Assembly (NCBI GenBank): GCA_965659685.1
Contig: CBFHXB010000019.1
Location: 1-43,131 of the forward strand
Reading direction: 5' to 3'
DNA from: MGIIa-L3 sp11892u
GTDB taxonomy: Archaea; Thermoplasmatota; Poseidoniia; Poseidoniales; Poseidoniaceae
Length of the DNA: 43,131 bases
The notes beneath the pieces were generated by a model. The model saw only the letters and a list, made by a program, of their open reading frames with translations. It searched no databases and was not told the DNA's origin. Made by a program: the position numbers and the translations under genes. This document shows positions 1-7,907 of the stretch, in pieces. The stretch's first letter is position 1. Every line of letters begins with the position of its first letter.

Positions 1-273
1 GGCCATGCCGACCAGCACCAAACCGTCGCCTGAAACCACGGCGGCCAAACGTTCGACGAGGCTTGCCTCCGTGCCGATACGAGCGGCAAAGTGAGGCCAA
101 TCCGAGGGATCGAGGGCCGCGACAAAGCGGGACAGCATCGCCACGCTCCAACCTGCCAGCGGAACCCAGCGCCGAACGAGTTCAACCCGCTCCGAGCCGA
201 ACGGTCGTGGCCATGCCCACGACAAGAGCCCGAGCACGAGAAGCATGAGGGCGATTTGTGGGGTGCCCTCCAT
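1..273 (-). CDS. N-terminal part of an unrecognised membrane-anchored protein (runs off the left edge)
   Basis: The complement of 273-1 is open for all 91 codons from an ATG at 273-271, with no stop before the window edge. The N-terminus (MEGTPQIALMLLVLGLL) has a hydrophobic stretch at about residues 8-19 that could be a signal anchor or first membrane segment. Trp/Arg-rich sequence follows, then a mixed region rich in Ala and Leu. I do not recognise the family. The gene is divergent from the methyltransferase at 360, with 86 bases between the two starts. An internal ATG at 246 is an alternative start but would shorten the hydrophobic segment. Composition matches the neighbouring genes. Confidence 0.6.
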   Translation of the reverse strand, partial: MEGTPQIALMLLVLGLLSWAWPRPFGSERVELVRRWVPLAGWSVAMLSRFVAALDPSDWPHFAARIGTEASLVERLAAVVSGDGLVLVGMA

Positions 274-359
274 GCCTTCCACGGGGCAGGTGCCGGCCTT
301 CAAACAGACGCAGGAAGGGAAGGATTGAACCCGAATGCGCGAAGGCCCCAACGGTTCCG

Positions 360-2030
360 ATGGTGTGGAGGGAGGTGACCACGAGGGAGGAACTTGCCTC
401 CACGGTGCTGACGCGCTTGGCGCAATCCCTTGGCGCAGACGTGCACACGTGGTTGGACGTGGTGGAACGCCCCTTGCCCGAGACGCTTCGGATCACCCCC
501 GGTCGGCCCGACGTCGAGTGGACGGTCGCTCAAATCAAGGCGATGGGGGGCCAAGCGATGGGGTGGATGAGCGTGCATGACGCCTTCACCATGCCCTTCC
601 CGCGCGGGCATGCCGAAGGTGACGACCGCGCACTCCTCTCCCATTTGCACCAATCCGGACGCATCACCCGGCAAGAAGCAGCGTCCATGCTTCCCGTCGA
701 AGTCCTGCCCATGGAAGGGGTGGAAGTGGCCGTCGACCTGTGCGCCGCCCCGGGGTCGAAGACCACGCAACTTGCGGAGGCCCATCCATGGACCACGGTC
801 ATCGCCAACGAGCCGGTCTCTGGCCGCGTCAACACCCTGGTGTCCAATCGAGGAAGGGTTTCGCTGGCCAACGTCTTGGTCGTGCAACACGACGGGCGGC
901 ATTTCCCCCGCATTCCCGCTCCTGGCGTGGACGCCGTTATCGCTGACCTTCCGTGCACGGGTTCGGCAACCATGCGCAAAAACCGCGAAGTTTGGTGGTC
1001 ATGGCGGCCCTCCGCTGGAAGGGAATTGCACCACCTTCAGGTGGGCATCGCACGCCGGGCTGCCAGCCTGGTGCGGCCCGGTGGGCATGTCGTCATCTCG
1101 ACCTGCTCCCTCGATCCGGTGGAAAACGAAGCCGTGGTCGCTGAAGTCCTTCGCCAGTGCCCTTGGATGGAAGCCGTCCCGCTTCCTGAGGGCCGCTTGG
1201 ACGGTCTGCACCTGCGCGAGGGCTTGACGGACTGGACGTTGCTCAACGACGACGGAACGGTGCTGGAAAAGGACCGTGCGGAAGTCCAGCACCTGCCACC
1301 GGTTGAATCGAACCTGCACGACGCGCTTCGCTTGACCCGGCGCCTGCATCCTGAGGACAACGACACCGGAGGATTCTACGTGGCCCTGCTTCGGCACGTC
1401 CCCGAAGCCACCCCCGAAGGCGTGGCGAGGACCTTGGTGCCAAAACGTCCGGACCAAACGCAGTACCTTCGGGACCTGCCCGGTCCAAGCCGTCACGACG
1501 TGCACGCCGTCGAGCAGAACACCTCGGAGCCCCTGGTGGAGCAACATCGCATCAGCCCAGCCTTGGCATGGTGGCGGCGCGGCAAGCGCCTTGCGGTGTC
1601 CCCAGAGAGCATGAAGCAGCGCCTGTGGACGCCCGAGACGCCCGATGGCCGTGGCGGTCGCTTCCCCGGCGGGTCCTTCCATCCCATGCGGGCGATTCAC
1701 GTCGGCCTGCCGACGTTCGCGGAAAACCGAGGCATGTGGCGTGTTCGCCAGGAAGGATTGCCGGTCCTCGAACGCCACGGTTCACCGTCGGCCCTGCCCG
1801 TCGACGCGTCCGTGGTGGAACGCCTGTTGTCGGGCGAGGCCCTCGAGGTCGAGGATCTCCCCGCAGGCGCCGAACGGGGTTCCATCCTCTTGCGGCTGGA
1901 GCATGCCACTGGCGTCACGACGGTCCCCGTATGGGTGCAAGCCAAAGTCACCCTTATGCTCGACGATGTGGAACGCCGCATCCTTTCCCTCCGCCTCTTT
2001 GGACGCTCCTTGTTGGAGGAAGAGGAGTGA
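360..2030 (+). CDS. NSUN2/Trm4-like tRNA (cytosine-5) methyltransferase
   Basis: A SAM-dependent RNA m5C methyltransferase of the NOL1/NOP2/Sun family, 556 residues, predicted to be cytosolic. Motif I is CAAPGSKTTQL at about 128-138. The two family cysteines are C199 in DLPCTG (motif IV) and C249 in STCSL (motif VI); in this family one is the nucleophile and the other releases the product. GSATMRKNREVWWSW (201-215) and ISRQEA-like RITRQEAASM (101-110) closely resemble eukaryotic NSUN2/Trm4. So does a DTGGFYVALL block near residue 363. About 170 residues follow that block, as in full-length NSUN2, rather than the short archaeal form. The ATG at 360 was chosen because upstream codons lack family similarity. 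The stop overlaps the next start. The tRNA position modified cannot be told from sequence. Confidence 0.85.
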   Translation: MVWREVTTREELASTVLTRLAQSLGADVHTWLDVVERPLPETLRITPGRPDVEWTVAQIKAMGGQAMGWMSVHDAFTMPFPRGHAEGDDRALLSHLHQSGRITRQEAASMLPVEVLPMEGVEVAVDLCAAPGSKTTQLAEAHPWTTVIANEPVSGRVNTLVSNRGRVSLANVLVVQHDGRHFPRIPAPGVDAVIADLPCTGSATMRKNREVWWSWRPSAGRELHHLQVGIARRAASLVRPGGHVVISTCSLDPVENEAVVAEVLRQCPWMEAVPLPEGRLDGLHLREGLTDWTLLNDDGTVLEKDRAEVQHLPPVESNLHDALRLTRRLHPEDNDTGGFYVALLRHVPEATPEGVARTLVPKRPDQTQYLRDLPGPSRHDVHAVEQNTSEPLVEQHRISPALAWWRRGKRLAVSPESMKQRLWTPETPDGRGGRFPGGSFHPMRAIHVGLPTFAENRGMWRVRQEGLPVLERHGSPSALPVDASVVERLLSGEALEVEDLPAGAERGSILLRLEHATGVTTVPVWVQAKVTLMLDDVERRILSLRLFGRSLLEEEE

Positions 2031-3151
2031 GGCCCCAACGCCTCGTGGCTTTGGTTTTGTTCGGGGTGTTGTTGACCGCACCGTTCACGGACGCCACCGA
2101 GGTCCCTCTCACCGAGGACCTCGACCCCCCCGTGGTCGAATGGTTCCACGGCGAGGGTGGAGAGGAGACCTTGCAGCGGTTGGAAGACGACGCTTCGGAG
2201 GGGCGTATTCGCCTCCTCCACTGGCGCTTGAACGCGGACACCGAAGGTTCGGATTTCCCCAACGACGACGCTCGCTTGCGGGCGGACACGCTTGGCATCG
2301 GCCTTGGGCCGGCCATGGCGGTGAACGGCGAGGTGCTTCCAGACCTTGACCAAAGCACCGTCGATGCCGCTGTGGATGCGGCGATGCACCGAAAGGTGGT
2401 GGCGTTTGATGGAGCGGTTGGCGTGGTGGAAGCCGAGGGAGAAACGGCGGTGTTGATTCGCGGTACCGTGACCCCGCTGGAAAACCTCAGCGAGCACGTC
2501 ATCGTGCTGGTCACCCTGACCGAAGACAGCGCCGTGGACCGCCACGGTCGAACGGCCACGCACCTGGTTCGTGACATGCGGCCAGAGGTGGCCTTTGCTC
2601 GCGACGTGGGGAACAGCTCCGAAGTGCTCTGGACGATGACCGCTGACCATCTGGAAGCCGCCGGCGTGGACCTGTCCGGCCATGGATTGGGGTATCACCT
2701 CAGCGTGATCGTCGTCGAACATGGCGTGGTGCTTCAATCGCACACCCACGTTCTGCCAAGTTCAACCACAGAGATGGACCGGAGCACGGCCCTAACCGTG
2801 CTGCCCCTTGCAGGGGTGGTGCTGGTCGTGCTGGCGTTGGTCCTGCGCGGTGAAATGAAGACCGACGAAGCCCTTCCTGCCATCGGCGCCGTGCCATGGG
2901 ACGGCGAAAGCAAGGTTCGTGTGCTGGTGCAGGCCGGCACCGCTGCGTGCACGGTGACGGGCATCGAAGCAGAACCACCGTGGAAGGTCTCTGGCCGAAG
3001 CATGCACCGAGAGGTCCAGCCCGGTGAGGCCGAAGTGGTTGAAGTTCGACCAAGCCGTGGAGGCGAGGCACCGCTCCGTTTGCGCTTGTCCATCGAAGTC
3101 GAAGGTGAAGGCGGTTGGGTCCAGACCTTGGACGTTGAACGCTCGGCTTGA
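2027..3151 (+). CDS. Secreted-domain protein with one C-terminal-half TM segment, unknown function
   Basis: 374 residues, starting at a GTG at 2027 that overlaps the methyltransferase stop (GTGA), so translation is probably coupled. An N-terminal signal peptide covers about residues 1-23. An outside domain (24-250) follows, then a TM segment at about 255-273 and a cytoplasmic beta-rich tail of about 100 residues. Residues 35-105 (VVEWFHGEGG, then HWRLNADTEGSDFPNDDAR, then AMAVNGE) follow the layout of Omp28-like thioredoxin folds. There is no cysteine pair where the redox site would be, so any such fold would be non-catalytic. The fold is an inference; the topology is visible. Coupling to an RNA methyltransferase may only reflect shared transcription. 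Confidence 0.75.
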   Translation: MRPQRLVALVLFGVLLTAPFTDATEVPLTEDLDPPVVEWFHGEGGEETLQRLEDDASEGRIRLLHWRLNADTEGSDFPNDDARLRADTLGIGLGPAMAVNGEVLPDLDQSTVDAAVDAAMHRKVVAFDGAVGVVEAEGETAVLIRGTVTPLENLSEHVIVLVTLTEDSAVDRHGRTATHLVRDMRPEVAFARDVGNSSEVLWTMTADHLEAAGVDLSGHGLGYHLSVIVVEHGVVLQSHTHVLPSSTTEMDRSTALTVLPLAGVVLVVLALVLRGEMKTDEALPAIGAVPWDGESKVRVLVQAGTAACTVTGIEAEPPWKVSGRSMHREVQPGEAEVVEVRPSRGGEAPLRLRLSIEVEGEGGWVQTLDVERSA

Positions 3152-3192
3152 GGGTCGAAGCGTTCTTGACCGCCCCCGCTCGACGGGGGGTG

Positions 3193-3672
3193 ATGCAAGA
3201 CCTCGACGCGACGGACCGGGCCATCCTTGGTGCGTTGCTCGAAGACGCGCGGTACAGCCAGCGCGAGATCGCCAAACGGGTCGGCGTGGCCCAAGGGACG
3301 GTGACCAACCGTCTTCGTCGAATGGAAGAAGCGGGCATCATCGTGGGCCATCAAGTACGGCTTGACGCGGAACGGCTCGGCTGGGAAATGACGGTCATCG
3401 CAGGCCTCCGTATTGCGAAGGGGAAGATGATGGACGTGCAACGCACCATCGCCAAGGACCCGAGGGTGTTTGCGGTGTACGACGTCACCGGTGATTACGA
3501 TTCCATGGTGTTGGCTCGTGTCAAAAACCGCGCTGACTTGGACGACTTGACCAAAACCGTGCTGACCAGTGACCACGTCACGCGCTCCTACACCCACGTC
3601 GTGCTGAACACGGTCAAGGAGGAGGGTGTGTCGCTACCGCCCTTCGACACCGAGGACATCGACCAAGCCTGA
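3193..3672 (+). CDS. Lrp/AsnC family transcriptional regulator
   Basis: A 159-residue Lrp/AsnC protein. The N-terminal winged helix spans about residues 1-60 (LDATDRAILGALLEDARYSQ, then AKRVGVAQGTVTNRLRRMEE). An RAM-type ligand-binding/oligomerisation domain follows at about 65-150, with a glycine-turn (YDVTGDYDSM) typical of the family. The ATG at 3193 follows a G-rich stretch usable as a ribosome site and gives the standard family length; an earlier TTG would add a non-homologous leader. The gene lies 41 bases after the TM protein and may end that transcript. Its last 39 bases overlap the opposing Toprim gene. The effector is unknown; amino acids are usual in the family. Confidence 0.9.
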   Translation: MQDLDATDRAILGALLEDARYSQREIAKRVGVAQGTVTNRLRRMEEAGIIVGHQVRLDAERLGWEMTVIAGLRIAKGKMMDVQRTIAKDPRVFAVYDVTGDYDSMVLARVKNRADLDDLTKTVLTSDHVTRSYTHVVLNTVKEEGVSLPPFDTEDIDQA

Positions 3673-4125
3673 CATGCCTTCCACGGTCCGTGTTTCGGGC
3701 TTCAGGCAACGCATCAGCACGCGCCGAACTTCCTCGTCCACTTTCACGTCGAAGGCTTCGAGGCGGCGGCGGAACTTCGTCTGGAGACGGCCTCCCGTCC
3801 TGTCCCAGTCCATCAAGAGGTGCAGGGCAGGACCGCCGTCGGGTCCTCGTGGGCCGTAGGTTTCCACCAAGTGAGCGATGCGACGAGCGACGTCCCACCC
3901 CCGGTTCACGACCTCGATGGGACCCGTGATGCCCAAGGCCCTGAGCGCAGCGACGTCCCTTGGGCCCTCGACCAAAATCGGCCTGGACGTGGTGACTTGG
4001 TCCTCGCGCAAGGCGTCCAAGGCCTCACGCGCCTCCTCGTGACGAGGATGGCGGGGGGCGCGAGGGGGTCGCATGCCTTCCACTCTCACGAGGAGGTCAT
4101 CAAGGGTGTGCGTCGCCCTCTGCAT
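3634..4125 (-). CDS. Small Toprim-domain protein
   Basis: 163 residues containing a compact Toprim fold, the Mg-binding catalytic domain shared by DnaG primase, topoisomerases, OLD nucleases and RNase M5. The conserved glutamate is E53 in LVEGPRD and the acidic pair is D106/D108 in LMDWDRTG. A helical N-terminal segment (1-45) and a short C-terminal tail flank it. No other domain is present, so it belongs with the small archaeal/bacterial primase-like or M5-like Toprim proteins; the substrate is not predictable. The ATG at 4125 overlaps the end of the upstream DUF167 gene by 26 bases; an ATG at 4074 would remove the overlap. The 3' end overlaps the Lrp gene by 39 bases. Confidence 0.8.
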   Translation of the reverse strand: MQRATHTLDDLLVRVEGMRPPRAPRHPRHEEAREALDALREDQVTTSRPILVEGPRDVAALRALGITGPIEVVNRGWDVARRIAHLVETYGPRGPDGGPALHLLMDWDRTGGRLQTKFRRRLEAFDVKVDEEVRRVLMRCLKPETRTVEGMSGLVDVLGVEGR

Positions 4126-4441
4126 CGGCGTGCATGAGCGCCGACAGGCGTACGACCACGGTTTCAACGCGCATCCCTTCCACACGAACCCGCTTTTGCC
4201 GGGAGGTGTGGCCTTCGACGATCGAGATGCTGGTCGATGGACACGCCAACCAAGCGGCCAATTGGGCGCACAGGGCACGGTTGGCTTGGCCGGCCTGCGC
4301 ACGCGCCTTCAATCGAATCACGAGGCGGCTTCGCCATGGATCCACGCCAACAAGCGAGGCTTGAGCCGCGCCCGGCTGGACCAGCAAGGCCAGCAAAACG
4401 GCCCCGTCGAGGGTGGCTTGGAGGGCCTCCTCCAATGGCAT
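4100..4441 (-). CDS. DUF167 (YggU-like) family protein
   Basis: 113 residues matching the DUF167/YggU fold: an opening strand with the VQPGA motif, then RLVIRLKARAQAGQANRAL, then a helix and strand, then SIVEGHTSRQKRVRVEGM. The GxAN and SxxK pattern is the family signature. The biochemical role of the family is unsettled; it is a small cytosolic protein. Start ATG 4441 gives the usual length. In-frame ATGs at 4468 and 4561 would add non-conserved residues. It is upstream of and overlaps the Toprim gene, so the two are probably one transcript. The 170 bases between this start and coxB at 4612 hold a CTTAAG at 4571-4576 but no clear promoter. Confidence 0.8.
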   Translation of the reverse strand: MPLEEALQATLDGAVLLALLVQPGAAQASLVGVDPWRSRLVIRLKARAQAGQANRALCAQLAAWLACPSTSISIVEGHTSRQKRVRVEGMRVETVVVRLSALMHADAEGDAHP

Positions 4442-4611
4442 GGATCGGCGACGGTGCGCGAGGTGCATCAACCGTCCGGGAATCGAGGCCGTTTTCGAGG
4501 AAAAACGTGGGGCCGAGAGGGTGATGTTCAAAACGAGGTTGAAAGGCTCGCATTCCCACATCTAACAACGCTTAAGGAAGGCCCTCTCGAGGCCCGGAAC
4601 GAGGGCGTCCA

Positions 4612-5631
4612 ATGGCTGCTCAAGACACACTGTTTTCGGTGCTCTATGACAAGTTCCTGTTTTGGGCCATCATCGTCGGTGTTCTCACCTTCGGTGTCAT
4701 GTTCCTTTTCATGGCTCGTTTCCGAGCAGGATTGACGCCGGATGAATCTGAGACCCTGTGGAAGATCGCTCCTGGGACCTTCCCGCTGGAGAGCAGCAAC
4801 CACGATACCGACCGAAAACTGGAGATTGCGTTCTACGTCATTCCAACCATCCTCGTGGCATGGTTGACCTTCCTCGCCACCGCGTCGACCGCCGACGTGT
4901 GGGGCAGCATTCCCGACGACGAACACCGCTTCGACATCACCGTCAACGGATACCAATGGTACTGGGAGTTTGTCTACGAAGACCCACTCACGTGGGAAGA
5001 CGAACACACCGGCATGGACGTTGAAGTGCGCGTCGCGGAGGAAGACGTGGTCCTCCACGCCATAGGCCTGAACCCCCACACCGCCGTGGTCAGCATGGAC
5101 GGCATGAAGACCGAACATGCGTTCAACGGAAGCGACATGATCACGGTGGACGACTTCTTCTTCGACGCTGGACTCCACTATAAGGTGGAAATCCTCGACG
5201 AGGAAAGCACCGTCTTGCACACCTGGGAACACATTCCCGTCGGCCACATCTTCCGAACGCCGGTGGAACCCCTCATCATCCCCTGCTCCACGGTGGACTC
5301 CGCCAGCGACGACTCGGACATGCCCGAAGACGGCGTGGTCTTCACGATGCACTCCCGTCCAATCGACGACAGCGACCCCCGCTACGTCGGCGTCCAACAC
5401 TCCTTCTGGCTGCCAGAATTTGGCGTGAAGGAAGACTTGGTTCCCGGCCTTGAGCAGGGCACCACCATGTACGTCTTCCCTGACGATGCCGGCACCTTCC
5501 CCATCCGTTGCGCCGAATACTGCGGCCTGCAGCACTCCCAGATGGTGGGCGAGGTCAAGGTCGTGGCCGAGGAAGGCAAGACCTGCGACGAAGACGTCGG
5601 CATCAAGAAGACCGACGGAGGTGAGGTCTGA
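4612..5631 (+). CDS. coxB: Cytochrome c oxidase subunit II (CuA subunit)
   Basis: 339 residues. Subunit II receives electrons at the binuclear CuA centre and passes them to subunit I. Two N-terminal TM segments (about 14-36 and 72-92) precede an outside cupredoxin domain. The aromatic electron-entry motif is QWYWEF at 115-120. CuA ligands are intact: H263 (VQHSFW), then C300, E302, C304, H308 and M311 in CAEYCGLQHSQM. An insertion rich in acidic residues lies between the early strands and H263, making the protein longer than many homologues. No cytochrome c domain is fused to it, so an outside carrier must deliver electrons. It is the first gene of the oxidase operon; its stop overlaps the coxA ATG by one base (TGATG). 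Confidence 0.95.
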   Translation: MAAQDTLFSVLYDKFLFWAIIVGVLTFGVMFLFMARFRAGLTPDESETLWKIAPGTFPLESSNHDTDRKLEIAFYVIPTILVAWLTFLATASTADVWGSIPDDEHRFDITVNGYQWYWEFVYEDPLTWEDEHTGMDVEVRVAEEDVVLHAIGLNPHTAVVSMDGMKTEHAFNGSDMITVDDFFFDAGLHYKVEILDEESTVLHTWEHIPVGHIFRTPVEPLIIPCSTVDSASDDSDMPEDGVVFTMHSRPIDDSDPRYVGVQHSFWLPEFGVKEDLVPGLEQGTTMYVFPDDAGTFPIRCAEYCGLQHSQMVGEVKVVAEEGKTCDEDVGIKKTDGGEV

Positions 5632-7907
5632 TGCGCACACGCGCCGTCGCCATGCTCCTCGTGGTGCTGGCCGCCTTGGCCTTCACCCCAAGTTTCGAAG
5701 CGATGCCCGCCGGCATCGGCAGCGCCGGTGACGGCGGCTGTTCGTGCCACGGTGGCGCCAACGCGGACACGACCGTGGTCGTGACCGGATTGCCTGAGAG
5801 CTTCAACGCCAGCGAGACGTACACCTTCACCGTGACCGTGGTCAACGACGATCTGCCACGCTCCGAGCCCGACGCGGGTCGCTACGGCGGTTACCGCATC
5901 CTCGTCACCGAGGGCATGGTGAACCCGGTTCCTGAGTCTGCAGGCCAAATCATGGACGCTGGCTTGACCCACACCGCGGAAGCCAACACCGTCCGCACCT
6001 GGGACTTCGAATGGACCGCGCCCGGCGACGACGAGGCCACGGCCGAGTTTACCGTCTACGGCAACGCCGTGTCCGGCGGCGACGGCCCTGGCGGCGACGA
6101 GTGGAACGTCGTGAACTTCATCGTGCCCGGCATCAACGCCGGCGCTCTGGCCCCAAGTGCACCGCCGCTGATCATCCTGATGACGGCGCTGCTCCTCGCG
6201 GTTGGCCTCATCTTGCTCGGCACATTGTGGGTCTTCTACCGACGCAGCCCTGACACCTTCACCATGGGCGCCTTCTGGGCCTACCTGAAGCCATGGTTGA
6301 CCACGACGGACCACAAGGAGGTCGGCATCATGTACTTCCTCTACGGATTCCTGTTCTTCCTTGTCGGTGGACTGCTGGCGCTGCTCTTCCGCATCCAGTT
6401 GTCTGTGCCGGAGAACGATTTCCTGACCTACGACCAGTACAACTCCTTCTTCACCCTGCACGGAACGACGATGATTTTCCTCGCCGCCATGCCGATGATT
6501 GCCGGTTTCATGAACTACGTCCTGCCCCTCCAGATCGGAGCCAAGGACCTCGCCTTCCCGCGGATCAACGCCCTTGGATTGTGGATGCTCGTCTTCTCGA
6601 CCCCCCTCATCTACACGGGCATCTGGACCGGTGAAGGCGCCGACATCACCTGGGTGATGTACCCGCCCTACTCTTCGCTGAACGAATTCGGCGAATACGG
6701 CAACAACCCCGGCACCACCGCATTCATCGCAGGCATGGTCATGCTCGGTGCCTCGAGCACCCTCAGCGGTGTGAACTTCATCACCACCGTGTTCACCATG
6801 CGTGCTCCCGGTGTGACCTGGTGGCGCATTCCGCTCTTCTCGTGGTCCGTGTTCGTCTCCGTGTTCATGCTCTTCGTGTCGCTTCCGGCCTTCATCGTTG
6901 GTGTGGCCTTCTTGCTCTTCGATCACACCATTGGAACGACCTTCTACACTTTTGGTGGAGACCCGATCCTCTTCCAGCACCTGTTCTGGTTCTTCGGACA
7001 CCCCGAAGTCTACGTCGTCATCGTCCCAGCCTTCGGCATCGTGTCCGAAGTGCTGGCCACCAGCGCACGTCGCTCGGTCTTCGGCTACAAGTCGATGGTC
7101 ATCGCGATGGCGGGCATCGGCGTGGTCGGTTTCGTCGTTTGGGGCCACCACATGCTGACCTCGGGCATGTCGCCCGCATGGCGTGCTGCCTTCATGATCA
7201 CCACCATGCTTGTGGCGATTCCAACCGGTGCGAAAATCTTCAACTGGCTGATGACGCTGTACCAAGGAAGCTTGGTGATGCGCACGCACACGCTCTGGGC
7301 CCTCGGCTTCTTGATCACCTTCACCTTGGGTGGCATTTCCGGGATGTTCTTCCCCGTGTCAGGACTTGACATCCACTTCCACGACACCTACTTCGTGGTC
7401 GCTCACTTCCACTACGTGTTCATCGGCGGCACCGTCTTCGCGCTCTTTGCTGGCGTGTACTATTGGTTCCCCAAGGTCACGGGACGAAAGATGGACGAAC
7501 GCCTCGGCCTCTACCACTTCCTCATCGGCTTCGCGTCCTACAACGCGGCCTTCTGGCCCATGCACGCGCTCGGGATGATGGGCATGCCTCGCCGCACCCA
7601 CTCCTACCTCGAGGAGACCGGGTTTGCGTCCTACAACCTGGCCGTGTCCACCTTTGCCTTCATCTTCGGCCTGAGCCAGTTGATCCTCGTCTGGAACATC
7701 ATCTACTCCGCCCGCCGAGGCGAGAAGGTCGGCAAGGACCCATGGGGCGGATGGTCGCTCGAGTGGACCACGTCCTCGCCACCGCCCACCCCTTCCTTCC
7801 ACGACATCCCCACCCAGCTTGACGCCAACGAAGGTCACGAGCACGGAGAGAAGAAGAGCGTTGGAAAGCGCCTCTGGGAAGGCTCGAACACGGAGGTGAG
7901 CCAATGA
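5631..7907 (+). CDS. coxA: Cytochrome c oxidase subunit I fused to a secreted N-terminal domain
   Basis: 758 residues; the usual subunit I core is only about 540. Residues 1-22 are a signal peptide. Residues 30-168 form a beta-rich outside domain opening with GGCSCHGG, resembling Reeler/choice-of-anchor-V domains. One additional TM follows at about 180-203, and the canonical core begins near 222 (TTDHKEVG). Catalytic residues are intact: heme a ligands H277 and H594, CuB ligands H457, H506 and H507, the cross-linked Y461 in GHPEVY, E459, heme a3 ligand H592, K487 of the K-path and D306 of the D-path entry. This is an A1-type proton-pumping oxidase. CSCH has one residue between the cysteines, so it is not a standard CxxCH heme-c site. 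It overlaps coxC by 4 bases. Confidence 0.95.
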   Translation: MRTRAVAMLLVVLAALAFTPSFEAMPAGIGSAGDGGCSCHGGANADTTVVVTGLPESFNASETYTFTVTVVNDDLPRSEPDAGRYGGYRILVTEGMVNPVPESAGQIMDAGLTHTAEANTVRTWDFEWTAPGDDEATAEFTVYGNAVSGGDGPGGDEWNVVNFIVPGINAGALAPSAPPLIILMTALLLAVGLILLGTLWVFYRRSPDTFTMGAFWAYLKPWLTTTDHKEVGIMYFLYGFLFFLVGGLLALLFRIQLSVPENDFLTYDQYNSFFTLHGTTMIFLAAMPMIAGFMNYVLPLQIGAKDLAFPRINALGLWMLVFSTPLIYTGIWTGEGADITWVMYPPYSSLNEFGEYGNNPGTTAFIAGMVMLGASSTLSGVNFITTVFTMRAPGVTWWRIPLFSWSVFVSVFMLFVSLPAFIVGVAFLLFDHTIGTTFYTFGGDPILFQHLFWFFGHPEVYVVIVPAFGIVSEVLATSARRSVFGYKSMVIAMAGIGVVGFVVWGHHMLTSGMSPAWRAAFMITTMLVAIPTGAKIFNWLMTLYQGSLVMRTHTLWALGFLITFTLGGISGMFFPVSGLDIHFHDTYFVVAHFHYVFIGGTVFALFAGVYYWFPKVTGRKMDERLGLYHFLIGFASYNAAFWPMHALGMMGMPRRTHSYLEETGFASYNLAVSTFAFIFGLSQLILVWNIIYSARRGEKVGKDPWGGWSLEWTTSSPPPTPSFHDIPTQLDANEGHEHGEKKSVGKRLWEGSNTEVSQ

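Noticed and set aside
5739..5750. CSCH in CoxA as a c-type heme site
   Set aside because: Standard heme attachment needs CxxCH; here only one residue separates the cysteines. Kept only as a possible metal motif.
5382..7289. Long minus-strand open frame opposite coxB/coxA
   Set aside because: A shadow of the oxidase genes; low-complexity and highly charged with no domain.
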